Source: Rhodohalobacter sp. 614A (GTDB lineage Bacteria > Bacteroidota > Rhodothermia > Balneolales > Balneolaceae). Taken from it: DNA of 64,000 nt. Of this stretch, positions 9,417 to 18,691 are shown piece by piece. The notes beneath the pieces are model-generated. The model worked only from the letters and a program-made list of their open reading frames with translations, made no database searches and was not told the DNA's origin. Each line of letters opens with the position of its first letter. Within the stretch, counting starts at the first letter, position 1. The translations under genes were made by a program, and so were the position numbers. The stretch spans positions 372,001 to 436,000 of the forward strand of contig NZ_JAKEDS010000002.1 of assembly GCF_021462415.1 (NCBI RefSeq), in the 5' to 3' direction.

Positions 9417-9831
9417 AACAAGTACAGTTTTTGATTGTTCTGTTATAACGTTGCCGATCGTACACAATGAGGCCGGCAATATTACAGCTATTAACAATAA
9501 CAGAACGATGATTCCTTTTGATATTAAACGGCTGTATTATCTTTATGATGTGCCTGGAGGCGAATCAAGAGGAGGACATGCTCACATAGAGTTACAGCAA
9601 ATTATTATTGCGGCAAGTGGTAGTTTTGATCTTACCCTGGATGATGGTACCACAAAACAAACGTTTAGTCTATCCCGTCCTTACATGGGCGTATATATGC
9701 CCCAGGGACTGTGGCGGGAGTTGGATAACTTTTCATCCGGTGCAATTTGCCTTGTTTTAGCTTCCGGTGAATTTCTTGCTGATGACTATATCAGGGATTA
9801 CAACCTATTTAAAGCCCGTAAAAAAATATGA
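9403..9831 (+). CDS. fdtA: FdtA/QdtA-like dTDP-4-keto-6-deoxyhexose 3,4-ketoisomerase, second copy
   Basis: Cupin of 142 residues. The open frame extends upstream to 9280, but ATG 9403 aligns with the family start and gives the usual length; it overlaps the first copy by 14 bases. The motif [18 protein letters not shown] (residues 49-66) has the canonical HAH pair (H59, H61) and trailing Gln. The expected reaction is shifting the keto group of dTDP-4-keto-6-deoxyglucose from C4 to C3, preparing it for the aminotransferase. With the acetyltransferase and DegT aminotransferase nearby it would give dTDP-Fuc3NAc or dTDP-Qui3NAc; which epimer cannot be told from the sequence. Enzymes making the dTDP-4-keto precursor (RmlA/RmlB) are not in the window. 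Confidence 0.83.
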   Translation: MQTFKTSTVFDCSVITLPIVHNEAGNITAINNNRTMIPFDIKRLYYLYDVPGGESRGGHAHIELQQIIIAASGSFDLTLDDGTTKQTFSLSRPYMGVYMPQGLWRELDNFSSGAICLVLASGEFLADDYIRDYNLFKARKKI

Positions 9832-10373
9832 TACATCCAACAGCGGACGTACAATCTTCGAAGATTGGTGAAAATACACAGATTTGGCAATACACAGTGA
9901 TTTTACCCAAAGCAAAGATTGGCAAAAACTGTAACATCAATTGTCATGTCTTTATTGAAAACGATGTGGTGATTGGTGACAATGTTACAGTGAAACCTGG
10001 AGTACAGATTTGGGACGGCCTGTGGATTGAAGATGATGTGTTTATTGGCCCGAATGTAACCTTTACAAATGACCTGACTCCCAGATCCAAAATGCCACCG
10101 GAAGAGTTTGCAAAAACTGTTGTACAAAAAGGGGCCAGTATCGGTGCAAATGCAACTATAATTGCAGGAATTACAATTGGGGAATACGCCTTGATTGGTG
10201 CCGGGGGTTTGATTACTAAGAGTATCCCGCCTTTTACTCTCTGGTATGGGAATCCTGCGAGACACCAAGGGTTTGTTACAAGGAAGGGGAAAATTCTCTC
10301 TATAAATTTAATGGATACTGACGGAAGACAGTATTTCTTAGAAAAACATGAACCTGTTTTAAAAGAAAGATAA
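9828..10373 (+). CDS. Left-handed beta-helix acetyltransferase for a 3-amino-3,6-dideoxyhexose
   Basis: Protein of 181 residues built of hexapeptide repeats ('IG.N..I', 'IGDNVTV', 'IGPNVTF', 'IGANATI', '[10 protein letters not shown]') along most of its length, the fold of WlbB/FdtC/QdtC-type sugar N-acetyltransferases. These use acetyl-CoA to acetylate the 3-amino group of dTDP-Fuc3N or dTDP-Qui3N. Its ATG overlaps the preceding stop (ATGA), which implies translational coupling with the ketoisomerase. The loop [10 protein letters not shown] and the C-terminal tail after the helix match the short family members. The substrate is inferred from context. Confidence 0.82.
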   Translation: MIHPTADVQSSKIGENTQIWQYTVILPKAKIGKNCNINCHVFIENDVVIGDNVTVKPGVQIWDGLWIEDDVFIGPNVTFTNDLTPRSKMPPEEFAKTVVQKGASIGANATIIAGITIGEYALIGAGGLITKSIPPFTLWYGNPARHQGFVTRKGKILSINLMDTDGRQYFLEKHEPVLKER

Positions 10374-10390
10374 ATACAGAACTGTTCATA

Positions 10391-11074
10391 ATGTTTGGAA
10401 AAACCATAAATAGGATCTTAAAACCTTTGGGATTTCAGATGTTAAGGTTAAATAAAGACATCACTGCAGAATTACATGATCCTGTTGGATACAATAGTAA
10501 AAAAGGGATGAATGATTTTTATTCTGATGAATCCAACATAGAGGCTTATATAAACGAAACAAGATTGAAATTTTATGAAAGCTTATCATCCTTGATAAGT
10601 ATCAACAAGAATAATATAAACGAAATTGTTGATGTCGGTTGTGGAACAGGACATCTATTATTGAACGTAAACAAAATATATCCCGATGCGAATTATTTAG
10701 GACTTGAATATGCTGAAGAAGCTATTCAAAGAGCAAAGAAATATTTTCCTAAAGCTAATTACGAAGTGTTTGATATTTACGAGTCCTACGATAAAAAATT
10801 CGATGTTGTTTTCTGTACTGAAGTTCTTGAACACCTTCTATATCCCGAAAAAGCTTTTACCAACCTTCAAGCTATGTTGGATAGAAATGGAACTCTTATT
10901 ATTACTGTACCGGAAGGAAGAAAAGATAGGTTTAGAGGACATATTAATTTCTGGAGTCCGGAGTCCTGGAAGGTGTTTATTGACAATAATCTAACGGAGT
11001 CATATTCGAGCGAATTTCAAGTTCTCGAAGTGAATAATCACTTTTATAATGTTGCTATTATTAAAAGTGGCTGA
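10391..11074 (+). CDS. Class I SAM-dependent methyltransferase
   Basis: Protein of 227 residues with the Rossmann methyltransferase signature VDVGCGTGHLLL at 80-91 (motif I), an acidic strand end in 'GLEYAEEAI', and 'VVFCTEVLEHLLYPEKA' (motif IV, typical of Methyltransf_11/25). It is probably an O- or N-methyltransferase acting on a sugar of the repeat unit or the chain end. It lies 17 bases after the acetyltransferase. From here to about 18.4 kb the DNA becomes visibly richer in A+T, with many AAA/TTT/ATA codons, suggesting a separately acquired block. Confidence 0.75.
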   Translation: MFGKTINRILKPLGFQMLRLNKDITAELHDPVGYNSKKGMNDFYSDESNIEAYINETRLKFYESLSSLISINKNNINEIVDVGCGTGHLLLNVNKIYPDANYLGLEYAEEAIQRAKKYFPKANYEVFDIYESYDKKFDVVFCTEVLEHLLYPEKAFTNLQAMLDRNGTLIITVPEGRKDRFRGHINFWSPESWKVFIDNNLTESYSSEFQVLEVNNHFYNVAIIKSG

Positions 11075-11357
11075 TTTATTTAATTCAACTTTTGGTGATA
11101 TAAAAAACCAATAATGATCTTCACGATTTTGTTGTTTTAAAATCTAACAACTGGAAAATATACACTTCGTAGTTTAATGACTGAAGATCTGTAAAGAAGT
11201 TTAGTAAGAGAGTTTTTTGGATTATAAAATTACCCGTTAATTAGAAAACAAATACTATAACTCTCTTTTGAAAACTGTCAACACCCTTTTTAAAAGTATA
11301 AAGATTCAAACTTAGAATTTTAAGTTTAGATAAGATTTCTAAATCAATAGACTATTA
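11075..11357. other. A+T-rich gap between methyltransferase and CgeB-like gene
   Basis: No ORF of note. A 9-bp inverted repeat, AAGAGAGTT (11206-11214) and AACTCTCTT (11259-11267), encloses 44 bases. It is too open for a classical terminator and may mark a junction between acquired blocks or be chance. Confidence 0.35.
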
Positions 11358-12476
11358 ATGAAAGTTTTTCAATGTATTCACAAGTATCCGCCTCATATCC
11401 CCGCTTTCGAAAAAAAATATAAGATTAAAAACCGGGATTTGAGCTTTAATGAGATCCGGGAACTGCTGATACAAGATGGGTATGCTTCCACCTATATTCT
11501 AAAACCAGCCTTAGAGAGTATAACAAATGAAGTGTTTTTTACCCTGTGGGATTATGAACGACTGCAATATCAATGGGCAGAGGAACAACATCTTCAAACA
11601 AAAGATTTAGATGAAATTAAACTTGCCCAAATTGAAACGTTTAAACCTGATGTTTTCTACAATCACTCACCACGATATGATAATAATTTTGTTCAGAAAT
11701 TAGCTGTTTTTGAAAATTTGAAAAAAATTTGCTGGGATGCCGTTGCAGCAAAATATCCCCTTATGCATGAAAAATATGATGCCAGGGTAACTCTATTTAA
11801 GCCACATGTTAAATACTGGAAGAGCAAGGGTTTAAATGCAAGTATATTACCACCCGCCTATGTACCATCTTGGGAAAAGTATCTTTCTGAGGATAGAGAG
11901 ATAGATGTATTGTTTTATGGGCAGTGTAATGAGAAGTTTTTTTCCAATAGAAATCAAATTATTGCTGAACTATTAAAATGGCAAAGCACCAAAAAGTATA
12001 ATGTAAAAGTGCATATACAAGGTATTAATAAAAAATATCCGCTTTTTGATGTGAAGGGATTGAGAAGATTTACCAAATGGATTAATAAAACTCCAAAGCC
12101 AATAAAAAAATATGCACTTGGCCCCATTTATGGCCAAGCTTTGTACAAAGCTATTGGTAATTCTAAAATAGTTGTGAATGCATCTGGTAACTACAACGGC
12201 GTCTTTAAAGACAATATGAGAATTTATGAAGCATTGGGTGTTGGGGCATTAATGATCGGAGAAGAGGGGGTTTACCCGGACTTTATTGAGCCTGATAAGG
12301 ACTTTTTAACTTTTAGAAATGCTGAAGAACTTATAACAAAAATAGAAGATTCATTGTCAGAACCAACCGAAAGGAAAGAAAAAGCAAAGCGGGCTCATGA
12401 GAAATTAAAAATGAGTTGCTCAAAAGAAATACAATGGAATAATTTTTGTGATATTGTTACTAATTTAAAGAATTAA
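11358..12476 (+). CDS. CgeB-like glycosyltransferase family protein
   Basis: Protein of 372 residues resembling CgeB/Glyco_trans_1_2-type glycosyltransferases. The N-terminal part has the unusual '[13 protein letters not shown]' strand-loop. The C-terminal Rossmann half carries '[20 protein letters not shown]', then 'GVGALMIGE' and '[15 protein letters not shown]', the pattern seen in DUF3880/CgeB proteins, where the N..R.YEALG block forms the nucleotide-sugar site. No signal peptide or membrane helix, so it is cytoplasmic. It ends 2 bases before the aminotransferase gene. Donor and acceptor unknown. Confidence 0.7.
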   Translation: MKVFQCIHKYPPHIPAFEKKYKIKNRDLSFNEIRELLIQDGYASTYILKPALESITNEVFFTLWDYERLQYQWAEEQHLQTKDLDEIKLAQIETFKPDVFYNHSPRYDNNFVQKLAVFENLKKICWDAVAAKYPLMHEKYDARVTLFKPHVKYWKSKGLNASILPPAYVPSWEKYLSEDREIDVLFYGQCNEKFFSNRNQIIAELLKWQSTKKYNVKVHIQGINKKYPLFDVKGLRRFTKWINKTPKPIKKYALGPIYGQALYKAIGNSKIVVNASGNYNGVFKDNMRIYEALGVGALMIGEEGVYPDFIEPDKDFLTFRNAEELITKIEDSLSEPTERKEKAKRAHEKLKMSCSKEIQWNNFCDIVTNLKN

Positions 12477-12478
12477 TT

Positions 12479-13597
12479 ATGATTGACTTTCTAAATCTCA
12501 AAAAGATTAATAAAAGATATGCTTTTGAGTTGAAGCAGGTTGCTGCAGACGTGATTGATGGAGGTTGGTACTTAAAGGGCAAAGAGGTAGCTTTATTTGA
12601 GGAAAAATTTTCAAACTATAACCAGGTCAGTTACACTGTGGGAGTAGGCAGTGGGTTAGATGCACTTCGGCTTATTTTAAGAGGCTATATTGAAATGGGG
12701 GTTTTGGAAAAGGGTGATGAAGTTATTGTACCTGCCAATACATTTATTGCAAGCATTTTGGCAATTACAGATAATGATTTGGTACCGGTTTTTGTTGAGG
12801 CAGACATAAAAACCTTCAATATCGATATATCAAAAATTGAAGATCATATTTCACGCCATACGAAAGCAATTATGGTGGTTCACCTATATGGCAGGGTTTG
12901 TTGGAGTAAAGAGTTAACAGAGATGGCAAAGCGCCATAATTTATTGGTTATTGAAGATAATGCTCAAGCCATCGGAGCAGAATGGAATGGAAAGAAAACA
13001 GGATCATTGGGAGATGCTGCCGCTTTCAGTTTTTATCCGGGAAAAAACCTTGGAGCTCTTGGTGATGCAGGAGCCGTAACTACAAATAATGGTGAGCTTG
13101 CTGAAATAGTAAGGGCATTGGGGAATTATGGCAGCAAAAAAAAATACGTACATACCTATTTAGGGGTTAATAGTAGAATGGATGAAATACAAGCAGCTTT
13201 TTTATCCGTTAAGATGAACTATCTGGACGAAGAAAATCAGCGTCGAAGGGAAATCGCAGAAGTTTATTTGAATGGCATTGTAAACGAGAATATAAAATTA
13301 CCAGAGATAGAAGAGCCATTAAATAATCAAGCCCATGTATGGCATCTTTTTCCGGTATTGTGTGAATTTCGTGATAATCTGCAGCAATATCTTAGTGATT
13401 ATGATATTCAGACATTAATACACTATCCTACTCCGCCATATAAACAGAAAGCATATAATAACTATTCAGACATTTCATTCCCTGTTACTGAGAAAATTCA
13501 TAATCAGGAATTAAGCCTTCCAATAAGTTATGCTCTTACAGAAAAAGAAATCGAATATATTATTGAAAAGCTCAATAGATATAGATGTAAAGATTAA
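12479..13597 (+). CDS. DegT/DnrJ/EryC1/StrS-family sugar aminotransferase (FdtB/QdtB-like)
   Basis: PLP-dependent sugar aminotransferase, 372 residues, full family length. Visible hallmarks are '[14 protein letters not shown]' near 54-67, '[11 protein letters not shown]', 'VHLYGR', '[11 protein letters not shown]' (the Asp that holds the pyridine nitrogen), and the PLP-binding lysine in '[14 protein letters not shown]' (K189). It most likely transfers an amino group to C3 of dTDP-3-keto-6-deoxyhexose, the step between the ketoisomerase (9403) and the acetyltransferase (9828). It is unusual that the methyltransferase and CgeB-like genes separate it from those partners. Interspersed order is common in acquired polysaccharide blocks. 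Confidence 0.87.
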   Translation: MIDFLNLKKINKRYAFELKQVAADVIDGGWYLKGKEVALFEEKFSNYNQVSYTVGVGSGLDALRLILRGYIEMGVLEKGDEVIVPANTFIASILAITDNDLVPVFVEADIKTFNIDISKIEDHISRHTKAIMVVHLYGRVCWSKELTEMAKRHNLLVIEDNAQAIGAEWNGKKTGSLGDAAAFSFYPGKNLGALGDAGAVTTNNGELAEIVRALGNYGSKKKYVHTYLGVNSRMDEIQAAFLSVKMNYLDEENQRRREIAEVYLNGIVNENIKLPEIEEPLNNQAHVWHLFPVLCEFRDNLQQYLSDYDIQTLIHYPTPPYKQKAYNNYSDISFPVTEKIHNQELSLPISYALTEKEIEYIIEKLNRYRCKD

Positions 13598-13651
13598 ACG
13601 TATCGTCTAATATTTTAAATACTTTAGATTCATTTCAGGATTAGCGGATAG

Positions 13652-15121
13652 TTGGCAAAAAAAAGTTTAAAAGAACGCACAACAATTGGAATATTCTGGA
13701 ATTTCCTCGAAAAATTTTCAGTTTCTGCCGGCCAATTTGTTATTGGAATAGTTCTGGCCAGATTATTAGTTCCGGAAGATTTCGGGCTGATTGGCATGTT
13801 GTCCATCTTTATTGCGATTTCTCAGACTTTTATTGATAGTGGAATGGGGTCGGGGTTGATTCAAAAACAAGAGAAATCGATTAATGATTACTCTACTGTT
13901 TTTGTTTTTAATTTATTAGTAAGTGGAGCTGCTTATCTGATTTTGTTTTTTTCGGCTCCTTTTATTGCTGATTTTTACCAGAGGCCAATCCTTGTTCCAT
14001 TAACCAGATCCCTTTCTTTAGTTCTGATATTAGGTGCCCTGTCGATTATTCAAAGAACAAAATTGACCATCGACATGGATTTTAAAACTCACGCCAAGGT
14101 AAATTCTATCTCTTTGATTTTGGGTGGTGGATTAGGAATCATCACAGCATTATACGGTTACGGCGTGTGGGCGCTGGTTGTAAAAACACTACTCATATCA
14201 GGGCTTCAAACAATCGGTTACTGGATGGTTGGGAATTGGTCGTTATCATTTCAGTTCTCTAAAAGATCATTTAGAGAGTTGTTTGGTTACGGTTCGAACC
14301 TACTCGCCGCATCTCTTTATGCACAATTACTGTCGGAACTTTATAATATTGTAATAGGGCGAGCTTATAATGCTGTTGAGCTTGGGTATTATACACAAAT
14401 GAAGAAGACTGGCGATATAGTTGCCTCCACCATAACCAGTGTAATTCGGCAAGTTACGTTTCCTTTGCTTGCATCTCTTCAAAAAGATAAAGTTCGATTG
14501 GTTTCTATCTTCAGAAGAACCATCAAAATGGTCGCATTTGTTATTATTCCAACCATGACACTTCTTGCTCTGCTTGCCGAACCATTGATCATTTTTTTAC
14601 TTGGAAACAAATGGCAGCCCGTGGCACCACTGCTTCAATTGTATTGTATCGCAAAATTATTTTATCCAATGTTAACTATCAATTTGAATATTTTAAAGGC
14701 AACCGGCCGCTCAGATCTGTTTCTTAAAATAGATCTTATAAAGTTTCCACTACTCATAGGAACACTTTTGGTCACAGTTCCTATCAGTGTAAAAGCCATG
14801 GTAATCGGACAGATTTTTGTGGTACTTATTTCTTCTTATATGAATTGTTACTACTCGGGAAAATATTTCAATTATGGATATTTAAAACAGGTAAAAGACA
14901 TGGCGCCATTTATTGTGGCTACAGCTGGTATGGGAATTGTTGTTTTTGTGGCTTTATTAAACATCGATTCCAATGCATTAAAACTTCTTACCGGAATACC
15001 CGTTGGCCTAATTACATATACTGCAATAGCATATTTTATGAAATTGGAAGAAGTAAATGAGTTTAAGTATTTGATACATAATTTTTTATTAAAAAAATTA
15101 GACAATAATAGGAATGGCTGA
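13652..15121 (+). CDS. wzx: Wzx-like lipid-linked oligosaccharide flippase (PST family)
   Basis: Integral membrane protein of 489 residues with many hydrophobic helices spread along its length. It begins at TTG 13652 (MAKKSLKERTTIGIFWNFLE), which matches the usual family N-terminus; no ATG gives as good a start. 'GIVLARLLVPEDFGLIGM' and 'LAASLYAQLLSELYN' match Polysacc_synt/Wzx proteins of the MOP superfamily. It should flip undecaprenyl-diphosphate-linked repeat units to the periplasm for the polymerase encoded at 16947. The next gene starts 8 bases before its stop. Confidence 0.87.
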   Translation: MAKKSLKERTTIGIFWNFLEKFSVSAGQFVIGIVLARLLVPEDFGLIGMLSIFIAISQTFIDSGMGSGLIQKQEKSINDYSTVFVFNLLVSGAAYLILFFSAPFIADFYQRPILVPLTRSLSLVLILGALSIIQRTKLTIDMDFKTHAKVNSISLILGGGLGIITALYGYGVWALVVKTLLISGLQTIGYWMVGNWSLSFQFSKRSFRELFGYGSNLLAASLYAQLLSELYNIVIGRAYNAVELGYYTQMKKTGDIVASTITSVIRQVTFPLLASLQKDKVRLVSIFRRTIKMVAFVIIPTMTLLALLAEPLIIFLLGNKWQPVAPLLQLYCIAKLFYPMLTINLNILKATGRSDLFLKIDLIKFPLLIGTLLVTVPISVKAMVIGQIFVVLISSYMNCYYSGKYFNYGYLKQVKDMAPFIVATAGMGIVVFVALLNIDSNALKLLTGIPVGLITYTAIAYFMKLEEVNEFKYLIHNFLLKKLDNNRNG

Positions 15122-16001
15122 ACCACTGGTTTCGATAGTCGTCATCACGTACAACTCCTCAAAATTTGTACATGAAACCCTTGAAAGCTGCAAAGCACAG
15201 ACATATAAAAATATAGAATTAATTATTAGCGATGATGCTTCTTCCGATGATACTGTACAATTATGTAAAGAATGGATTGAGAAAAATAAAGACAGGTTTG
15301 TAAGATCAAAGGTAATTGAGTCAGGAAAGAATACAGGTATAGCACCCAATTTAAACAGAGGTATTAAAGATGTTTCCGGTGAGTGGGTAAAAATTTTGGC
15401 TGGTGATGATTACATTTCTTCTGATTTGGTGGAAAAATACATTGCTTATACTATAGATAAGAACGATATATCAATTCTTCATAGCAATGCTATTCTTATA
15501 GATAAAAATAACAGAAAAAGAAAAAAAGATTGTTCAGTTTTTCGAATTAATCAACCAAATTGTACGGCAGATGAGCAATTTGAAATATTATTAAGGAGTG
15601 GGCCTATAATTGCATCCTCGGCAATGGTAAAAACAGCCTTGTATAAAAAAGTAGGGTTTTATGATGAAAGAGCAACCTTTTGGGAGGATACTCCCTTTTG
15701 GATTAAGGTGACTAAAGCAGGAGTTAAGTTAACGTATTTAAATTATTATGGAACCTATTATCGTCGTGAAAATAGTTCAGTTCAAAATAATAATGACAAA
15801 GTACTTTATAATAAATTTCAGATTTCAAAAATATCATACAGATATAAATTTTTAAAACATCTGTATCCCATTACAGATAAGATTAGAATTAGTGTTCAAT
15901 ATTGGGCATTTGTTTTTCTTTATACCTTATTTAAGAATAAAAAAAATATTGTAACCAGATCTATGAGAAGAATTACAAATGAACTATACAGATTAAGATA
16001 G
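15114..16001 (+). CDS. GT2-family glycosyltransferase
   Basis: Protein of 295 residues with a GT-A domain from residue 1: VSIVVITYNSS, 'LIISDDASSDDT', then 'ILAGDDYISSDLV' as the DxD-equivalent metal site. 'FWEDTPFWIKV' near 200 resembles the catalytic ED region of this family. Soluble apart from a weakly hydrophobic C-terminal helix. The start overlaps the flippase stop by 8 bases, so both are co-translated. Acts in the cytoplasm on the growing lipid-linked repeat; sugar unknown. Confidence 0.82.
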   Translation: MAEPLVSIVVITYNSSKFVHETLESCKAQTYKNIELIISDDASSDDTVQLCKEWIEKNKDRFVRSKVIESGKNTGIAPNLNRGIKDVSGEWVKILAGDDYISSDLVEKYIAYTIDKNDISILHSNAILIDKNNRKRKKDCSVFRINQPNCTADEQFEILLRSGPIIASSAMVKTALYKKVGFYDERATFWEDTPFWIKVTKAGVKLTYLNYYGTYYRRENSSVQNNNDKVLYNKFQISKISYRYKFLKHLYPITDKIRISVQYWAFVFLYTLFKNKKNIVTRSMRRITNELYRLR

Positions 16002-16025
16002 AATATAAATCTCTTGAATTTTTAT

Positions 16026-16934
16026 ATGCTAATTAGTGTAATTATTCCAACCTATAACAGAGCTCATCTAATAACCGAAGCCATTGATTCCGTGTTAAGC
16101 CAAACCTATAACAATTTTGAGCTATTGGTTGTTGACGACTACTCTACGGATAACACAGAAAAAGTTATTAAATCGTATAATGATTCTCGTATTCATTACC
16201 TCGCAAATACACGGAAAAAAGGGGCCCAAGGGGCCAGAAATACTGGGCTGTTTGCGGCAAAGGGAGAGTGGGTGGCTATGTTGGATTCGGATGATATTTG
16301 GTTGCCGGAAAAATTGGAAAAGCAAATTGACTATTTACTAAAAAAAACTAAGCAAAAGATAGTTGGAATTGGGTGCGGATTTGCAAGTTACGATTTTAAA
16401 AATAATCGAATTGTTTCTAAAAGAATTCCTTCCAAAGTAGCTTTTTCCAGAAAAGATTTGCTTTACGAAAATTGTATTGGTGGATTTTCGGTTTTTATAT
16501 TCAAAAAAAAGGCGGCTTTTAGATTTAATGGTTTTGATGAAGAATTTACTGCTCGCCAAGATCTTGATTTTTATATTTCTCTTACTGATATAGGGCAAAT
16601 TGAGATGGTAAAAGATGTATTGGTCTTATATCGTTTTGATAATAAAAATAGAATTACAACAGATTTTAGCTCACACATTTCATCCCTAATTTTATTTAAA
16701 AAAAAATATGCTGATGAGATAAATAATGATGAAAGGTTAAAAAACAGGATACATTCAAGATTATTTTTGTTTTATGCACTTACAGTGAATAAAAAAGCAT
16801 GGCAATATTTTTGGAATTACCTCATAGGCTTTTTTGGGGATGGAAAAAAAAGTATAGAAATTTCGAATCTAATTCTTAGGTATCATACTAAAAGAATGCT
16901 CGGTAAGGTAGCAGAAATGTTTAAGAAACATTAA
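16026..16934 (+). CDS. GT2-family glycosyltransferase
   Basis: About 302 residues from ATG 16026; a TTG at 16014 would add four residues, but the family motif begins directly after the ATG (MLISVIIPTYNRA). 'LLVVDDYSTDNT', 'ARNTGLFAAKGEWVAMLDSDDIW' split around the DSDD metal-binding site, and 'FTARQDLDFYISL' as the catalytic acidic region place it in GT2. Part of the A+T-rich block between flippase and polymerase. Specificity unknown. Confidence 0.83.
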   Translation: MLISVIIPTYNRAHLITEAIDSVLSQTYNNFELLVVDDYSTDNTEKVIKSYNDSRIHYLANTRKKGAQGARNTGLFAAKGEWVAMLDSDDIWLPEKLEKQIDYLLKKTKQKIVGIGCGFASYDFKNNRIVSKRIPSKVAFSRKDLLYENCIGGFSVFIFKKKAAFRFNGFDEEFTARQDLDFYISLTDIGQIEMVKDVLVLYRFDNKNRITTDFSSHISSLILFKKKYADEINNDERLKNRIHSRLFLFYALTVNKKAWQYFWNYLIGFFGDGKKSIEISNLILRYHTKRMLGKVAEMFKKH

Positions 16935-16946
16935 AAATTTATTGGT

Positions 16947-18350
16947 TTGATAAAAAAATATTTCACACAAAAACATCTCATTTACTACAATATTTTTCTT
17001 ACCCTGGCAGCATTGTTTTTGTATTTATTTAGCCCAATGCATTATAACCATACCTATATTTTAATTACCGTATTTCTTTTCTTAGTACAGGCAGTTCCAT
17101 TTACCCTTTTAGTCAGTAATGGCAATTATGTAAATTTTTACACTCTTTTTTTTACGAGCTTCTTCTTTATTAACTTTTTTTACGCATCGGTTGTTTATCC
17201 AATTAACCCTTATTTACTGTGGATTTTTTCTGTTCCGTTCAATCACGATTACATTACAAAAGGGACTGCATTAGCGCTGTTGGCATCGGGTTGTTTTATA
17301 ACCGGTGCTTCATTTAAATACAAAAAAAATAACAACTTATTAATTATATCAAAAAATTATACTGGCGTTCAAAAGACTTCTTTTTTAATTACCCTGTTGT
17401 TTTTATTGTTCTTGGCCGTTGTAGGCCCGGCATTTTTAAGCGGCAGTTTTACAGGAGCCAGTACCATATCTACTTATGTATTATTACTATTAACGTGTGT
17501 GATGCTTCTTGCATCGATCTTATATTTTAAACAATGGAGGTATAATTCAAATTTTACCAAAGTAATTTTTTGGTCAGTTAATCTGTTTTATATTTTTCTC
17601 TTTCTAAGAGTTGGCGACAGGGGGCCGGCTCTTCTTCAAATCTTGCTCTTGTTTGGGCTGTATGCAGTTTATGTAAAACCCATTCCGAAAAGATATTTAG
17701 CTATTCTCGGGATTTCTGGAATATTAATGATGCAAATTATTGGACTTGGCAGGGTTTCAGATACGAATGTAGAAGGAACAATTGTTAGCAGGGGGGTTGA
17801 GAAAGCGCTAAATAGTAATGTTTTGGCTTTAACGTCAAGCTTTATCGTGAACAGTAGAAACCTCTATGTGGGGTTAGAATATGTTGATAATGAAGGTATA
17901 AACTATGGTGAAACTTATATTACATACTTACTTAGCCCTATTCCTTTTGGGCAAAGAACATTTATTGCAATAACAGGTGAACACATTACTGGATCCGCTA
18001 CTTTTTTTACTGAGCTTGCATTCTCAAACAATGCGAGTTTTGGATTAGGAACCAATTTAGTAGCGGATGTGTATATTGCATTTGGGCTTACGGGGGTAAT
18101 CTTAATGTTTGGTTTATTAGGCAGTTTCATAGAAAATTATAGGAATAAGTTACAAAGAGATGGCTTACATATAGATATTATCTATTTTTCAATGCTTATG
18201 TACGCAGTTTACTTGCCCAGAGCTTCTATGTTAACTCCACTAAATATCATTGTTTGGACAATAGCACTTTCTTATCTACTCAGAAGAATAAAAGTTGTAT
18301 TACCTTACTATAGAACCTACAAGCTTAAATTTAACAATCTCAAAGAGTAA
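16947..18350 (+). CDS. wzy: Wzy-like oligosaccharide repeat-unit polymerase
   Basis: Polytopic membrane protein of 467 residues, starting TTG 16947 (MIKKYFTQKHLIYYN). About ten to twelve hydrophobic helices are visible, with a long hydrophilic loop in the second half (about 275-360). 'RVGDRGPALLQILLLF' and 'YVKPIPKRYLAI' are of the type seen in O-antigen polymerases (EpsG/Wzy class), which otherwise share little sequence. Its place beside the flippase supports the call. It should join repeat units in the periplasm under control of the Wzz-like protein. Family assignment rests on topology and context more than on motifs. Confidence 0.72.
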   Translation: MIKKYFTQKHLIYYNIFLTLAALFLYLFSPMHYNHTYILITVFLFLVQAVPFTLLVSNGNYVNFYTLFFTSFFFINFFYASVVYPINPYLLWIFSVPFNHDYITKGTALALLASGCFITGASFKYKKNNNLLIISKNYTGVQKTSFLITLLFLLFLAVVGPAFLSGSFTGASTISTYVLLLLTCVMLLASILYFKQWRYNSNFTKVIFWSVNLFYIFLFLRVGDRGPALLQILLLFGLYAVYVKPIPKRYLAILGISGILMMQIIGLGRVSDTNVEGTIVSRGVEKALNSNVLALTSSFIVNSRNLYVGLEYVDNEGINYGETYITYLLSPIPFGQRTFIAITGEHITGSATFFTELAFSNNASFGLGTNLVADVYIAFGLTGVILMFGLLGSFIENYRNKLQRDGLHIDIIYFSMLMYAVYLPRASMLTPLNIIVWTIALSYLLRRIKVVLPYYRTYKLKFNNLKE

Positions 18351-18433
18351 TTTGCTTAGGTACTAATTTGAGCAGTGAGAATTAAGTGCTAAATGAAATA
18401 AAAAGTCCTTAATCTATTATTAATAAAAGGAGA

Positions 18434-18673
18434 ATGGGTATCCAAAGTCTGAAGTACTTAATCTGGAAACTTTTATATAAAACAGTCCCAACAACGCTTC
18501 TCTACAAACTAAGCCATTATAAATCCCACTTGCTCCACGGGGGGCATCGGTACTGGGTAAACCTGAAGAATCCTCAAACCTTTAATGAGAAAATTATCTG
18601 GCTGAAGAGATATCACCGGTTTGATCTGGGACCTATTATCAAGACCTTCAGCTGGGTAAAATGCTGGATCTAA
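18434..18673 (+). pseudogene. Truncated TupA-like ATP-grasp protein (N-terminal remnant)
   Basis: ORF of 79 residues with a good AGGAG Shine-Dalgarno just before ATG 18434. Residues about 35-63 (HRYWVNLKNPQTFNEKIIWL and the following KRYHR) match the N-terminal region of TupA-like ATP-grasp proteins found in polysaccharide loci ('NP.TFNEKI.WLK..dr'), which normally run near 280-300 residues. Here the similarity stops and a stop codon follows within 20 codons, with the next gene starting 18 bases later. The ATP-binding part is gone, and I found no continuation in the other frames before the next gene. It looks like a deletion scar left when a neighbouring block was exchanged. Confidence 0.65.
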
Positions 18674-18691
18674 GTCCATTAAAAAAGTAGT

